Assembly (NCBI GenBank): GCA_023268575.1
Contig: JALRCL010000407.1
Coordinates: 1-11,060 of the forward strand
DNA length: 11,060 bases
DNA from: Patulibacter sp.
GTDB taxonomy: Bacteria; Actinomycetota; Thermoleophilia; Solirubrobacterales; Solirubrobacteraceae
Direction: 5' to 3'
The translations under genes were made by a program, and so were the position numbers. Under the pieces are notes generated by a model, which saw only the letters and a list, made by a program, of their open reading frames with translations, ran no database searches and had not been told where the DNA came from. Shown here piece after piece: positions 1 through 6,711 of this stretch (its first letter is position 1; every line of letters begins with the position of its first letter).

Positions 1-588
1 GAGCGGGCGCAGGTACGGATCGACCTTCTGCATGAGGTCGCCGGGCAGGAAGCCCAGGCGCTCCCCCGCCTCGACGGCGGGGCGCGTGAGGATGATCCGC
101 TTGACCTCGTGCCGGGCGAGGGCGTTGGCCGCCATCGCCACGGCGAGGAAGGTCTTGCCCGTGCCCGCGGGACCGATGCCGAAGGTCACCGTGTTGCGAC
201 GGATCGCGTCGACGTACCGTTTCTGCAGCGCGGTCTTCGGGACGATCCGGCTGTCGTGTTGCTGCCAGACGACGTCGCCGAGGACCTCGGCGGGTCGTTG
301 CGCGGCGCTCAGGGCGGACCCGACGGCGGGGATGGTGCCCGCCTCGAGCCGGTGGCCGCCCTCGGCCAGCGTGGTCAGCTCGCGAACCACGGTCGCAGCA
401 CGCTGGACCGCCTCCGCCTCGCCGTCGAGCGTCAGCTGGTTGCCGCGCAGGAAGACGTCGCAGTCGACGTGCTCCTCCAACGCGCGCAAGCCGGCCTCGC
501 CGGCGTCGCTGAGCTGCACGGCGACCTCGTACGGCACTTCGAGCCGTCGCCTCAGGATGGTCTCCTCGGGATCTGGATGGATTCGCAT
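1..588 (-). CDS. phoH: PhoH-family ATPase, N-terminal 196 residues (gene continues past the left edge)
   Basis: This is a PhoH-like cytoplasmic P-loop ATPase. The family is linked to RNA metabolism and often sits beside ybeY (rRNA maturation), but its exact substrate is unsettled. Residues 1-110 form the small N-terminal region typical of the long PhoH (PhoL/YbeZ) type. The Walker A motif GPAGTGKT is at residues 139-146, followed by LTRPAVEAGERLGFLPGD (about 168-184) and DPYLRPL, a run highly characteristic of PhoH. Walker B and the C-terminus lie outside the window. The ATG at 588 is chosen because GAGAGGAG sits 8 nt upstream and the protein begins family-like from there; in-frame sequence further upstream is Arg/Pro-rich and not protein-like. 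It lies downstream of prmA on the same strand but probably has its own promoter (681-686). The family call is near certain; the biological role is only inferred. Confidence 0.95.
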   Translation of the reverse strand, partial: MRIHPDPEETILRRRLEVPYEVAVQLSDAGEAGLRALEEHVDCDVFLRGNQLTLDGEAEAVQRAATVVRELTTLAEGGHRLEAGTIPAVGSALSAAQRPAEVLGDVVWQQHDSRIVPKTALQKRYVDAIRRNTVTFGIGPAGTGKTFLAVAMAANALARHEVKRIILTRPAVEAGERLGFLPGDLMQKVDPYLRPL

Positions 589-671
589 GCGCCGCGCTCC
601 TCTCGCTCGTCGAACGGGTCGGCGAGCTGGGTCGGGTGGAACAGGGCACCGTCGACCGCAGCACGGGTCAT
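552..671 (-). CDS. Possible leaderless 39-residue upstream ORF overlapping the phoH start
   Basis: An ATG at 671 lies about 4 nt downstream of the start expected from the -10 box at 681-686, so it would be translated from a leaderless mRNA, as is common in actinobacteria. It reads 39 codons to a TGA at 552-554, overlapping the first 37 bases of phoH in another frame. Its first ~28 codons mostly end in G/C and have a mixed composition (an acidic stretch reads DPFDEREE). The sequence matches no family I know. It could be a regulatory uORF whose translation affects phoH initiation, or chance. There is no direct evidence of expression. Confidence 0.3.
   Translation of the reverse strand: MTRAAVDGALFHPTQLADPFDEREERGACESIQIPRRPS
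597..604 (-). promoter_or_regulatory. phoH ribosome binding site
   Basis: On the minus strand GAGAGGAG lies 8 nt before the phoH ATG at 588. It is the clearest Shine-Dalgarno sequence in the window and fixes the phoH start. Confidence 0.75.
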
Positions 672-680
672 GCGTCACCG

Positions 681-686
681 ATCATA
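681..686 (-). promoter_or_regulatory. Candidate -10 element for phoH
   Basis: TATGAT on the minus strand matches five of six bases of the sigma-70/HrdB-type -10 consensus, and such AT-rich hexamers are scarce in this DNA. At a 17-nt spacer the -35 position reads CTGTGA, a weak match to TTGACA (3/6). Its placement about 90 bases before phoH, in the gap after prmA, supports a separate phoH promoter. The predicted start is near 675. Confidence 0.45.
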
Positions 687-736
687 CGCCGCGCCCGGAC
701 GGATCACAGCACCTTCGCGCGACCGTCACGAGGACC

Positions 737-801
737 CCGCGCGGACCCCGGCGCGGTTCGAGTCCCGGACGCGCTCCGCGATCGCCGCCGGCGAACGGCG
801 A
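737..801 (-). terminator. Two GC hairpins after prmA, possible terminator region
   Basis: Two inverted repeats lie in the prmA-phoH gap. At 782-801, TCGCCG pairs with CGGCGA around an 8-nt loop, starting 27 bases after the prmA stop. At 737-756, CCGCGC pairs with GCGCGG, also around 8 nt. Neither has a T-run. Such hairpins are easily found by chance in DNA this GC-rich, so the terminator call is tentative. Confidence 0.25.
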
Positions 802-827
802 CGACCCGAGGATCGGCGCGACCCGCC

Positions 828-1691
828 TCAGGCGGCCGCGCGGCGCAGGAGCAGCGCCGCCCACTCGCCGTCGTCGCGGCGGTCCGCCTCGACGAGCCCG
901 AGGCGCGCGAAGGCGGCGGCGACCTCGTCGGCCTCGTGGACGAGCAGGCCCGAGGCGATCAGCGCATCGGGCGCCACCGGCGCGCCGTCGGCGTCGCGGA
1001 AGCCGTCCGCGGCGACGCGCAGCAGCAGCGGCCGCAGGAGGTTGGCCAGCACGAGCAGCGGCCCCTCGCCGGCCGGGGCCGTCGCGGCGCCGTCGCGCAG
1101 CAGGTCGAAGCGCTCGGCCGCGACGGTGACCCCGTTGACGGCCGCGTTCTCGCGCGTCGCGGCGACGGACGCCTCCTCGTGGTCGACCCCGAGGACCGGT
1201 GCCCAGCCGAGCTGCGCGGCGGCGATCGCCAGGACCCCGGAGCCGCAGCCGAGATCCAGGACGCGCCCGCGCGCGGCGTCGGCCTCGAGGCCGACGAGCA
1301 GCTCGAGGCAGAGCCGCGTCGTGCCGTGGCCGCCGGTGCCGAACGCGCGGCCCGGGTCGACGACGAGCTCGCGGACGCCGTCCTCGTCGCGCGGCGGCGA
1401 CCACGGCGGGCGGACGTGCAGGCGCCCCGCGATGAGCACCGGCTGGTGGAACGCGCGCCAGCGGTCGGCCCAGTCGTCGGCGACCTCCTCGGAGACGACC
1501 TCGACGAGCGCGCCGCCGATCGCCGCCTCGACCGCCGGCAGCGTCGGCAGCTCGCCGGGCGTGCCGTAGACCGCGTACTCGATCGTCGCGCCGAGGTCGC
1601 GCTCCTCGACGCCGGACGGCGCGAGGTCGGCGAGCTCGGCCAGCACGACCTCGGCGTCCTCGCGCCGGACGCGGAGGGCCAGCCGGATCAT
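828..1691 (-). CDS. prmA: Ribosomal protein L11 methyltransferase PrmA
   Basis: This is a SAM-dependent methyltransferase of 287 residues that trimethylates ribosomal protein L11 in well-studied bacteria. The N-terminal ~85 residues form the L11-recognition domain, ending in the linker ADDWADRWRAFHQPV (71-85), close to the family's DDWxxxWKxxFxP. Then come PGRAFGTGGHGTTRLCLELL (113-132), the PrmA signature, motif I VLDLGCGSGVLA (144-155), the acidic SAM-ribose position D170, and LANLL (215-219) at the catalytic motif IV. Length fits the family. Its ATG overlaps the dnaJ stop as TGATG with no clear Shine-Dalgarno, so translation is probably coupled to dnaJ. The dnaJ-prmA order recalls Firmicutes; many actinobacteria have rsmE here instead. 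No rsmE follows in this window. Confidence 0.95.
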   Translation of the reverse strand: MIRLALRVRREDAEVVLAELADLAPSGVEERDLGATIEYAVYGTPGELPTLPAVEAAIGGALVEVVSEEVADDWADRWRAFHQPVLIAGRLHVRPPWSPPRDEDGVRELVVDPGRAFGTGGHGTTRLCLELLVGLEADAARGRVLDLGCGSGVLAIAAAQLGWAPVLGVDHEEASVAATRENAAVNGVTVAAERFDLLRDGAATAPAGEGPLLVLANLLRPLLLRVAADGFRDADGAPVAPDALIASGLLVHEADEVAAAFARLGLVEADRRDDGEWAALLLRRAAA

Positions 1692-2821
1692 CAGCGGTTG
1701 CGCCAGAGCCGCCGCAGCCGCCCGACGACCGACTCGTCGTCGTGGAGCTGGCGCTCCTCGATCGAGCCGGCGAGCTCCTCGAGCAGCTCGCGCTGGCGCG
1801 CCGTGAGGTGGCGCGGCACGACGACGTCGACCACGACGTGGAGGTCGCCGCGGCGGCCGCCGCCGACGCGGGGCATGCCGCGACCGCGCAGGCGGACGGT
1901 CGTGCCGGGCTGCGTGGCGGCCGGCACCTCGACCTCGAGCGGCTCGTCGAGCGCGTCGACGGTCACCGTGGTGCCGAGCGCGGCCAGCGGCGCCGGCACC
2001 GGGATCACGGTGACGAGGTCGTCGCCGTCCCGGACGAAGCGGTCGTGGTCGCGGACGGCGACGACGACGTAGAGATCGCCGTCGGGCGCCCCCGGGTCGC
2101 CCTGGTGGCCCCGGCCCGAGAGCCGGATCCGCTGCCCGTCGGCGATGCCCGCCGGCACGTCGACGGTGAGCGTCCGCTCGACCGCCTTCAGCCCCCGGCC
2201 GCGGCAGTCCGGGCACGGCTCCTCGGGGATCTGCCCCTGGCCCTGGCAGACGTCGCAGGTGACGCGACGGACCATCTCGCCGAACGGCGTGCGGTTGACC
2301 TGGTCCAGGACGCCGTGACCGCCGCAGCGTTGGCAGGTCGTCAGGCGCGAGCCGGGCGCCGCGCGCCGGCCGTCGCAGGTGTCGCAGCGGGCGACGACCT
2401 CGATCTCGACCTCGGTCCGGGTGCCGCTCATCGCCTCGGCGAGGTCGATCTCGACCTGGACGGCGACGTCCCCGCCGGGACGGGGCCCGACCGGTCCGCC
2501 GCCCCCGCCGAACGCCTGGCCGAAGACCGCGCCGAAGAGGTCCGACAGCGAGCCGAAGCCCTCGAAGCTCGGCCCCATCCCGGCCTGGCGCAGCCCGTCG
2601 TGCCCGAAGCGGTCGTACGTCGCGCGCTTCTCGGCGTCCGAGAGGATCTCGTTCGCCTCGGCGACCTCGCGGAAGCGCTCCTGCGCCTCGGGGTCGTCCG
2701 GGTTCACGTCCGGGTGCAGCGTCCGCGCCAGGCGGCGGAACGCCTTCTTGATCTGGGCGTCGTCGGCGTCGCGCGGGACGCCGAGCACCTCGTAGGGGTC
2801 GCGGGGCACGGTCTGGCTCAT
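1691..2821 (-). CDS. dnaJ: Chaperone protein DnaJ (HrcA-linked copy)
   Basis: This is a full-length type I Hsp40 co-chaperone of 376 residues that delivers unfolded proteins to DnaK and stimulates its ATPase through the J domain. The J domain spans about 8-72, with HPD at 36-38. A Gly/Phe-rich linker runs to about 117. Four cysteine pairs (146/149, 163/166, 189/192, 203/206) make the zinc region; the last three are canonical CxxCxGxG, while the first reads CDTCDGRR, keeping the cysteines but losing the final Gly. Two C-terminal beta domains carry peptide binding and dimerisation. The ATG at 2821 overlaps the hrcA stop as ATGA. Linkage to hrcA without dnaK or grpE suggests the second DnaJ paralogue found in actinobacteria, with the dnaK operon elsewhere; this is inference. 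Confidence 0.97.
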   Translation of the reverse strand: MSQTVPRDPYEVLGVPRDADDAQIKKAFRRLARTLHPDVNPDDPEAQERFREVAEANEILSDAEKRATYDRFGHDGLRQAGMGPSFEGFGSLSDLFGAVFGQAFGGGGGPVGPRPGGDVAVQVEIDLAEAMSGTRTEVEIEVVARCDTCDGRRAAPGSRLTTCQRCGGHGVLDQVNRTPFGEMVRRVTCDVCQGQGQIPEEPCPDCRGRGLKAVERTLTVDVPAGIADGQRIRLSGRGHQGDPGAPDGDLYVVVAVRDHDRFVRDGDDLVTVIPVPAPLAALGTTVTVDALDEPLEVEVPAATQPGTTVRLRGRGMPRVGGGRRGDLHVVVDVVVPRHLTARQRELLEELAGSIEERQLHDDESVVGRLRRLWRNR

Positions 2822-3849
2822 GGGACCTCGTAGAGCTCCTCGACGTAGCGTGACAGCTGGAAGGCGACGTCGCGGACCGCCCGGATCGCCTGCGGGTAGT
2901 CCATCCGGACCGGGCCGATGACCGAAACGCTGCCGAGCTTGCGCTGCGGCGGGCCGTAGCCCGCGGCGACGACCGCGAGCGAGCGCAGCGCCGGCAGCGG
3001 GTTCTCGGCCCCGATCCGGACCGTGACGTCGGAGGAGGTCAGCGCCTGCCGCAGGAGCTGCAGGAGCGTCGCGCGGCGCTCGAGCTCGTCGACGAGCGCG
3101 TCGAGGTGGGCGACCTCCGTCGCGCGCGAGGCGCTGAGCAGCCGCGCGGCGCCGGACACGTAGACGCCCGCGACCGCGGACTCGTCGCCGCCGAGGCCGT
3201 CGAAGGCGGGGCGCAGCGCGGCGAGGAACGCGCGCTCGCTCGCCCCGAGGCCGGGATCGTCGATCCGCGCGCGGAGCATCCGCGCACCGAGGCCGATGCC
3301 GACGAGCCGGTCGTTGAGGTACTCCTTCGCCCAGCTCGCCAGGCCCGCGTCGACCGGGCCGGGGAAGGTGATCACGCGCTTGGCGACCTCGCCGCTGGAG
3401 GTGATCACGACGACCATCACGACCTGGGGCTGCAGCAGCAGGACCTCGACGTGGCGGATCGTGGCGGTCGTCACCGGGGGCGCGGTGACGACCGCCAGCA
3501 GGTCGGTGACGGCCGAGAGCGTCTCGCTCGTGACCCGCATCGCCTCGTCGAGCTCGCGCTGCACGAGCTCCAGGCGGATCGGGCTGCCGGCGGTCGGCTC
3601 GACGCTCGTGGGCAGCAGGTGGTCGACGAAGTACCGGTGCCCGGCGTCGGTCGGCACCCGCCCCGCGGAGGTGTGCGGGTGGTTCAGCAGCCCCTGGTCC
3701 TCGAGCTGCGCCAGCTCGCTGCGGATCGTCGAGGGCCCGAAGCCGAGATCCGGGTCGGCCGAGAGCGTCTTGCTGCCGACCGGCATCCCGGTCTCGCCGA
3801 AGTGGGCGACGACCTTGCCGAGGATCAGCTCCTGGCGGGGCGTGAGCAT
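2818..3849 (-). CDS. hrcA: Heat-inducible transcription repressor HrcA
   Basis: HrcA is a dimeric repressor of chaperone genes that binds CIRCE operators and is tuned by GroEL. The protein is 343 residues, normal for the family. The N-terminal winged helix (1-75) contains GPSTIRSELAQLEDQGLL (38-55) followed by HPHTSAGRVPTDAGHRYFVD (57-76), an almost diagnostic signature. The rest is the GAF-like and dimerisation region, including VITSSGEVAKRVITFP near 150-165. The start at ATG 3849 matches the conserved N-terminus; a GTG three codons upstream is possible. No usual Shine-Dalgarno is visible, and a -10-like TACGAT ends 10 nt upstream, so it may be leaderless. It is the first gene of the hrcA-dnaJ-prmA operon. 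I found no CIRCE inverted repeat upstream, so autoregulation is not evident. Confidence 0.97.
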   Translation of the reverse strand: MLTPRQELILGKVVAHFGETGMPVGSKTLSADPDLGFGPSTIRSELAQLEDQGLLNHPHTSAGRVPTDAGHRYFVDHLLPTSVEPTAGSPIRLELVQRELDEAMRVTSETLSAVTDLLAVVTAPPVTTATIRHVEVLLLQPQVVMVVVITSSGEVAKRVITFPGPVDAGLASWAKEYLNDRLVGIGLGARMLRARIDDPGLGASERAFLAALRPAFDGLGGDESAVAGVYVSGAARLLSASRATEVAHLDALVDELERRATLLQLLRQALTSSDVTVRIGAENPLPALRSLAVVAAGYGPPQRKLGSVSVIGPVRMDYPQAIRAVRDVAFQLSRYVEELYEVP

Positions 3850-3859
3850 CCGTCCCACG

Positions 3860-3865
3860 ATCGTA
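3860..3865 (-). promoter_or_regulatory. Candidate -10 element for the hrcA operon
   Basis: TACGAT on the minus strand ends 10 nt before the hrcA ATG, so transcription would start within a few bases of the start codon. No recognisable -35 is present at 16-18 nt spacing. The match is modest; the main support is the position and the lack of a ribosome binding site. Confidence 0.3.
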
Positions 3866-3951
3866 CCGAGCCACCGAGCGGCGCCGCCGACGGCGCCCGG
3901 TCCGACGTGGTGCGCCGCCGGACCGCGGCGTCTGCTGCGATCGTCCCCCGC

Positions 3952-4659
3952 GTGCTCGTCCTCGCGCTCGTGGCCGTCGAGCTGTGCTGCATCTACCTCC
4001 TCGGACGTCCCGTCCTCGACCGGCTCGTCGCGCGTGCCGTCGCCGGCGGCCGCGCGCGGCGCTGGTGCACCTGGGCGTTCCTCGCCCCCGGCGTGGCGCT
4101 GCACGAGGGCGCCCACGCCCTGGCGGCGACGGCGCTGCTCGGGCGGGTGACGCGGTTCGTCCCGTTCGCGCCCCGGCCGATGGCCGGCGGCGGCGTGCTG
4201 CTCGGCGAGGTCCGCTACCGGACCGCCCCGCTGCCGGTCCTCGGCGGCGCGCCCGGGCGCGCGGCGATCGGGCTCGCCCCGCTCGTCGTCGTGCCGGTGG
4301 TCGTCTACGTCCTCGGCTGCGTCCTCGTCACCGGGGTCGCCGTCGGCGACGACCCCGCCGACCTCGCCCGCGGGCTCGTCGACCGCGGCCCCGACGTCGG
4401 CTCGGCCCTCTGGCTGCTGCTGGCCCTGAGCGCCGGGATCGGCCTCCTGCCCTCGCCGACCGACCACCGCGACCTGCCGCAGGCGCTGGCGCTGCTGGCC
4501 GCGATCGCGCTCGGGTGGCTGGCCTGGCGCGGCGGCCTGGACCGCGCCGAGGGCCAGCGGCTGCTGACCGACGCACTGGGCCCCGCGACGTTCGTCGCGC
4601 AGCTCCTCGCTCCGGCCGCAGCGGTGGCGCTCGTCGGTGCGCTGCTGCTGCGGCGCTGA
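3952..4659 (+). CDS. M50-like integral membrane zinc metallopeptidase, putative
   Basis: This is a membrane protein of about 235 residues with an HExxH zinc motif, HEGAH, at 51-55, next to hydrophobic sequence. That is the layout of site-2-protease-like (M50) enzymes, which cut substrates within or near the membrane. Hydrophobic segments lie near 1-18, 40-62, 104-130, 150-167, 177-193 and 214-233. A later PSPTDHRDLP (168-177) offers Asp171/Asp174 as a possible third zinc ligand, echoing the second M50 motif; this assignment is inferred. No PDZ or CBS domain is present, so it is a minimal form and the substrate is unknown. The start is uncertain: GTG 3952 directly precedes the first helix, and GTG 3910 would add 14 residues; neither has a good Shine-Dalgarno. 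It is divergent from hrcA and 33 bp ahead of the YihY-type gene, probably co-transcribed with it. Confidence 0.72.
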   Translation: MLVLALVAVELCCIYLLGRPVLDRLVARAVAGGRARRWCTWAFLAPGVALHEGAHALAATALLGRVTRFVPFAPRPMAGGGVLLGEVRYRTAPLPVLGGAPGRAAIGLAPLVVVPVVVYVLGCVLVTGVAVGDDPADLARGLVDRGPDVGSALWLLLALSAGIGLLPSPTDHRDLPQALALLAAIALGWLAWRGGLDRAEGQRLLTDALGPATFVAQLLAPAAAVALVGALLLRR

Positions 4660-4682
4660 GCCGGCGGCGGGACGGACGCGGT

Positions 4683-4686
4683 GGAG
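4683..4686 (+). promoter_or_regulatory. Ribosome binding site deciding the start of the YihY-family gene
   Basis: GGAG lies 6 nt before ATG 4693. A GTG at 4681 in the same frame would include this site inside the gene, so ATG 4693 is preferred. Confidence 0.5.
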
Positions 4687-4692
4687 CCCGGG

Positions 4693-5727
4693 ATGCGTTC
4701 TGCCCCGTGGTGCGCCAAGCTCCCTCCACCGGTGCGCCGCGTCCTCCGCATCATCAAGCGCACGGCCGTCGCGTTCTGGAACGACCAGATCACGCAGCAC
4801 GCGTCGGCGCTGACGTACTACGCGCTCATGTCGCTGTTCCCCACGATGCTGCTGGGGATCTCGATCCTCGGCCTCGTCGGGCAGTACCCCGAGACGTACG
4901 ACGCGATCGTCGGGTACCTCCGCGACGTGGCGCCGAAGTCGGTCGTCGACCCGATCGACAGCTCGCTCCACGCGGCGCTGCAGAACAAGAGCGGCGCGGC
5001 CACGAGCGTCGCCTTCTCGGTCGTCGTGGCGCTCTACGGCACCACCGGGGTCCTGGAGTCCGCGCGGCGCGCGCTGAACGTCGTCTTCCGCGTCCAGCAC
5101 GGACGGAGCTTCCTGCACCGCAAGGCCCTCGACGTGGCGTTCACGTTCGTCCTGCTGACGCTCGCCATCACGACGCTCATCTTCGTCGGCGTCGGCGGGA
5201 GCTTCGCCGACGACCTGCTCGGCTTCATCGGCCTCGGCGAGAGCGCGCAGCTCATCTGGTCGATCGTGCGCTGGCCGGCCGCGCTGCTCTCGGCGATGCT
5301 CGGCTTCTCGCTCGTCTACTACGTCGTGCCCGACGTCCGCGACCGGACGTTCCACCTCGTCACGCCGGGCGCCCTCGTCGGCGTGCTCATCTGGCTCGCC
5401 GTCTCGATCGCCTTCTCGGAGTGGTTCGGCCAGGTCGGCAACTCCACGGCGCTCTACGGCGCGTTCACCGGGGCGATCCTCATCGTCGTCTGGCTGTGGC
5501 TCACGAGCGTCGCGCTGCTCATCGGCGCGGAGCTGAACCACGCCGTCCAGGAGGAGCGCGCGGCGGTCCGCGCCGCGACGGAGGAGCTGGCGCGCGTCCC
5601 ACCGGCCGCGGGGAGCTGCGACGAACCGACGATCGCCGCAGAGGACCAGCGGGCCCGCACCGTCGCCGCCCCGGGCCCGCGCGGCCGGGACGGCGGGCAC
5701 CGCGATCCGCCGTCCCCCGGCGCCTGA
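4693..5727 (+). CDS. YihY/BrkB-family (UPF0761) inner-membrane protein
   Basis: This is a polytopic membrane protein of 344 residues from the YihY/virulence factor BrkB family, whose biochemical role is not firmly known; older annotation as ribonuclease BN is an error. Residues 27-51 (AFWNDQITQHASALTYYALMSLFP) carry the family's start of helix 1, where Ala-Leu-x-Tyr-Tyr is typical. Six hydrophobic segments are visible near 41-63, 103-121, 148-168, 192-212, 225-243 and 255-279. Other family marks are ALYGTTGVLESARRALNVV (113-131), YYVVPD (209-214) and NSTALYGAF with GAELNH (278-283). The C-terminal ~60 residues are a charged, Pro/Arg-rich cytoplasmic tail without evident domain. It follows the M50-like gene by 33 bp on the same strand, suggesting one membrane-protein operon. 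Confidence 0.92.
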   Translation: MRSAPWCAKLPPPVRRVLRIIKRTAVAFWNDQITQHASALTYYALMSLFPTMLLGISILGLVGQYPETYDAIVGYLRDVAPKSVVDPIDSSLHAALQNKSGAATSVAFSVVVALYGTTGVLESARRALNVVFRVQHGRSFLHRKALDVAFTFVLLTLAITTLIFVGVGGSFADDLLGFIGLGESAQLIWSIVRWPAALLSAMLGFSLVYYVVPDVRDRTFHLVTPGALVGVLIWLAVSIAFSEWFGQVGNSTALYGAFTGAILIVVWLWLTSVALLIGAELNHAVQEERAAVRAATEELARVPPAAGSCDEPTIAAEDQRARTVAAPGPRGRDGGHRDPPSPGA

Positions 5728-5729
5728 CC

Positions 5730-5762
5730 GGCTCCTCGGCCGAGCCCGCGGTCGCGGGACCG
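5730..5762. terminator. Short hairpins between convergent genes, possible bidirectional terminator
   Basis: The 47-bp gap between the YihY-family stop and the MaoC stop holds two inverted repeats. GGCTC pairs with GAGCC (5730-5746) around a palindromic core, and CGGTC pairs with GACCG (5749-5762) around a 4-nt loop. There is no T-run. The tail-to-tail position makes a terminator plausible, but stems of 5 bp are weak evidence at this GC content. Confidence 0.35.
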
Positions 5763-5774
5763 TCGGGCGAGCGC

Positions 5775-6227
5775 TCAGCCGGTCGCCGGCGGATCCAGGC
5801 GCAGCTCGGCGCGGCCGTTGCGGACGATCCGCGTCGAGCCCTGCTTCGCCGTGGCCGCGACGACGGCGATCTGGACGCCGTCCTGCTCGACGACCTCCCC
5901 GACCTTCCCGGTCACGACGATCTCCTCGTCGGGAACCGCGAGACCGCGGAACTGGACGCTCAGCGACACGAGCGCGTCCGGGCCCGCCAGCCCCGCGGCG
6001 CGCGCGGCCTCCGTCGTCGCCCGCGCCACCTGCGCCATCGACCAGAGGCCGTGGAGGATCCGGCCGGGCAGGCCGACCTGCCGCGCGAACTCGTCGTCGA
6101 CGTGGATCGGGTTGAAGTCGCCCGATGCCCCCGCGTAGCGGACCGGCGTGAAGCGGTCCGGGGTCACGGTGATGCCCGGCAGCTCCGCACCGGCCTCGAG
6201 CACGACCTCGGTCGGCTGCTCGCTCAT
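5775..6227 (-). CDS. MaoC-like (R)-specific enoyl-thioester hydratase, catalytic HadB-type subunit
   Basis: This is a single hot-dog-fold protein of 150 residues. The hydratase-2 motif is complete: GDFNPIH (36-42) followed by VDDEFARQVGLPGRILHG, giving the catalytic pair Asp37 and His42. Such enzymes hydrate trans-2-enoyl-CoA or -ACP to (R)-3-hydroxyacyl thioesters, or run the reverse dehydration in fatty acid synthesis. GGGGAG 7 nt before ATG 6227 supports the start, which overlaps the upstream partner's stop as ATGA. Pairing of two different small hot-dog proteins matches mycobacterial HadAB/HadBC, where HadB is the catalytic half. Whether this pair serves fatty acid synthesis, degradation or a special lipid cannot be read from the sequence. 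Confidence 0.92.
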   Translation of the reverse strand: MSEQPTEVVLEAGAELPGITVTPDRFTPVRYAGASGDFNPIHVDDEFARQVGLPGRILHGLWSMAQVARATTEAARAAGLAGPDALVSLSVQFRGLAVPDEEIVVTGKVGEVVEQDGVQIAVVAATAKQGSTRIVRNGRAELRLDPPATG

Positions 6228-6685
6228 GCGCCCGCTCCCCGGACGTGGTTCGTCCACCGGCCCGTGGAGACGACCTCGCCGTCGCCGACGGTCGTCTCGT
6301 GCGCGAAGACGTACGAGGTGAGGCCGGCGGTGGCGATCTCGCGGACGTCGTCCAGGCGGACGATCGTCGCGACCTCCTCGCCGGCGATCAGCGGCCGGTG
6401 CCAACGGAACTCCTGCGCGCCGTGGACGAGCCGCGCGAAGTCGATCCCGACCTCCGGGTCGAAGAACGCCGCGCCGATCGCCTCCGACGTGTAGACGACG
6501 ACGAACATCGGCGGCGCGACGAGGTCCACGTGCCCGGCCGCCCGCGCGGCGGCGAGGTCGAGGTGCAGCGGATCGGTCTCCCCGACCGCGCGCGCGTACT
6601 CGCGGATCTTCTCCCTCCCGACCTGGTAGGTCAGCGGCGGGTACTCCTTGCCGATCGGGGGATCGTCGGTCGTCGTGCTCGTCAC
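6224..6685 (-). CDS. MaoC N-terminal-type (FAS1-like) dehydratase, HadA-type partner subunit
   Basis: This 153-residue hot-dog protein belongs to the MaoC_dehydrat_N/HadA group. Near the N-terminus IGKEYPPLTYQVGREKIREYARAVGETDP has the typical phrasing, with GETDPLHLD at 35-43; a short LVAPPMFVVV follows (55-64), and the hot-dog core continues to FRWHRPLIAGEEV (93-105). In characterised HadAB complexes the HadA half mainly binds the acyl chain and stabilises the catalytic subunit; here it keeps Asp38 and His41, so its own activity is not excluded. The GTG at 6685 is chosen because it matches the family N-terminus and has AGGA 9 nt upstream. The ATGA overlap with the next gene implies equal, coupled production of both subunits. 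It is divergent from the secreted-protein gene at 6858. Confidence 0.88.
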   Translation of the reverse strand: MTSTTTDDPPIGKEYPPLTYQVGREKIREYARAVGETDPLHLDLAAARAAGHVDLVAPPMFVVVYTSEAIGAAFFDPEVGIDFARLVHGAQEFRWHRPLIAGEEVATIVRLDDVREIATAGLTSYVFAHETTVGDGEVVSTGRWTNHVRGAGA

Positions 6686-6711
6686 CGGAGGGCGTCCTGG
6701 GGGTCGCGGAG

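Noticed and set aside
588..678. In-frame GTG at 678 as the phoH start
   Set aside because: The added residues are Arg/Pro/Cys-rich and unlike the family, while ATG 588 has a strong Shine-Dalgarno.
751..770. tRNA T-arm-like GGTTCGAGTCCC on the plus strand
   Set aside because: The T stem does not pair fully (a C-C clash at the third pair), and no acceptor, D or anticodon arm fits upstream.
2818..5700. A 960-codon minus-strand frame joining hrcA to antisense of the membrane genes
   Set aside because: Only the part below 3849 is HrcA. The rest is Arg/Asp/Glu/Gly-rich antisense shadow of the M50-like and YihY-family genes.
3984..6494. An 836-codon plus-strand frame
   Set aside because: It is Arg/Pro/Ala-rich shadow sequence crossing several real genes on both strands, with no domain or signal peptide.
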